Shown here one piece after another: positions 63,832-64,000 of a stretch of DNA of 64,000 nt. Numbering within the stretch: position 1 is the first letter of the stretch; each line of letters opens with the position of its first letter. The position numbers and the translations under genes are program-made. A model generated the notes under the pieces. That model worked only from the letters and a program-made list of their open reading frames with translations, did not search any database and was not told where the DNA came from. This DNA is from Leptospira sp. WS4.C2 (GTDB lineage Bacteria > Spirochaetota > Leptospiria > Leptospirales > Leptospiraceae), in contig NZ_CP162139.1 of the NCBI RefSeq assembly GCF_040833985.1, positions 3,258,501 to 3,322,500 of the forward strand, read 5' to 3'.

Positions 63832-64000
63832 TTATTTTTCTAAAACAACTTTAAGGTTGGATAGCCCTTCTTCAAAGTCTTTTCCTATCATTTCTTCAAA
63901 ATTCATAAAAACTAACATTAAATTGGATGGATAAGGCATGGAACCATCAAATCCCCAAATGACCTTGGATTTTTTTTGGTCCAAAGAAGAAACCTTCATA
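63832..64000 (-). CDS. SRPBCC (polyketide-cyclase-like) family protein, C-terminal part
   Basis: Partial frame, 5' end outside the window. The visible C-terminus reads SKVIWGFDGSMPYPSNLML, then FMNFEEMIGKDFEEGLSNLK, followed by VVLEK and stop. The pattern W-x-F-x-G-x-x-x-Y-P, M-x-x-F-x-x-x-x-G-x-D-F-E-x-G-L-x-N-L is typical of SRPBCC ligand-binding proteins. Function unknown. Confidence 0.75.
   Translation of the reverse strand, partial: MKVSSLDQKKSKVIWGFDGSMPYPSNLMLVFMNFEEMIGKDFEEGLSNLKVVLEK

Noticed and set aside
1..64000. CRISPR array, prophage, IS element or tRNA cluster
   Set aside because: No spaced repeats, transposase, phage structural genes or tRNA-like folds were seen by eye. Short elements may have been missed.

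Overview
The window is AT-rich chromosomal DNA, densely packed with genes and with no rRNA, tRNA, insertion sequence, prophage or CRISPR array that I could see. The gene content points to a spirochaete of the genus Leptospira, probably a free-living (saprophytic) lineage. The hints are many small lipoproteins with spirochaete-like lipoboxes, several SpoIIE-type phosphatases, 7TMR-DISM sensor proteins, a LytTR regulator, and abundant environmental sensing. The organism call is an inference from protein style, not from a marker gene.

Layout. 1-4551 (minus): a thioester alpha-2-macroglobulin lipoprotein that runs off the left edge. 4698-7554: a hypothetical gene and a hybrid histidine kinase whose 5' end contains a C8 tract. 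7540-10740 (minus): a peroxide-defence locus, oxyR-ahpC-ahpF, with a readable ahpC promoter and an adjacent palindrome. 10830-21337 (plus): a surface-signalling and uptake locus. It encodes a 7TMR-DISM/SpoIIE phosphatase, a LytTR response regulator, three small lipoproteins, a TonB-dependent receptor, a Cys-rich lipoprotein, a dedicated ExbB-ExbD-TonB motor and a LytS-like kinase. Direct repeats with a 21-bp period lie just upstream of the lipoprotein/receptor genes. 21315-25948 (minus): a compact TetR-led copper-protein cluster with a cupredoxin-NosD-like-membrane fusion, a small membrane protein, a two-domain multicopper oxidase and a SCO1 protein.

26050-33921: a TPM-domain protein, two putative bicarbonate/anion transporters (SulP and SbtA families) flanking an AraC-type membrane regulator, an alginate-export-type outer-membrane protein and a TetR regulator. 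33966-36712: a PlsC-like acyltransferase, then a cobalamin riboswitch in front of two lipoproteins that are candidates for corrinoid capture. 36964-40590: a partner-switching module (two SiaB/slr1658-like ATPase-fold proteins, a STAS protein and a SpoIIE phosphatase). 40565-42664: a TetR gene divergent from two membrane-protein genes, with three tandem operator-like repeats between them. 42661-50356: mixed metabolic and hypothetical genes, ending in a decayed toxin-antitoxin remnant.

50415-57038: the cell-elongation operon mreC-mreD-mrdA-rodA and its neighbours. 57024-64000: ribF, a STAS protein, a J-domain protein, manA, pirin, a beta-propeller glycosidase-like protein and the C-terminus of an SRPBCC protein. 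The most promising undescribed systems are the copper cluster, the B12-riboswitch lipoprotein pair, and the LytTR/TonB locus with its own motor and kinase.
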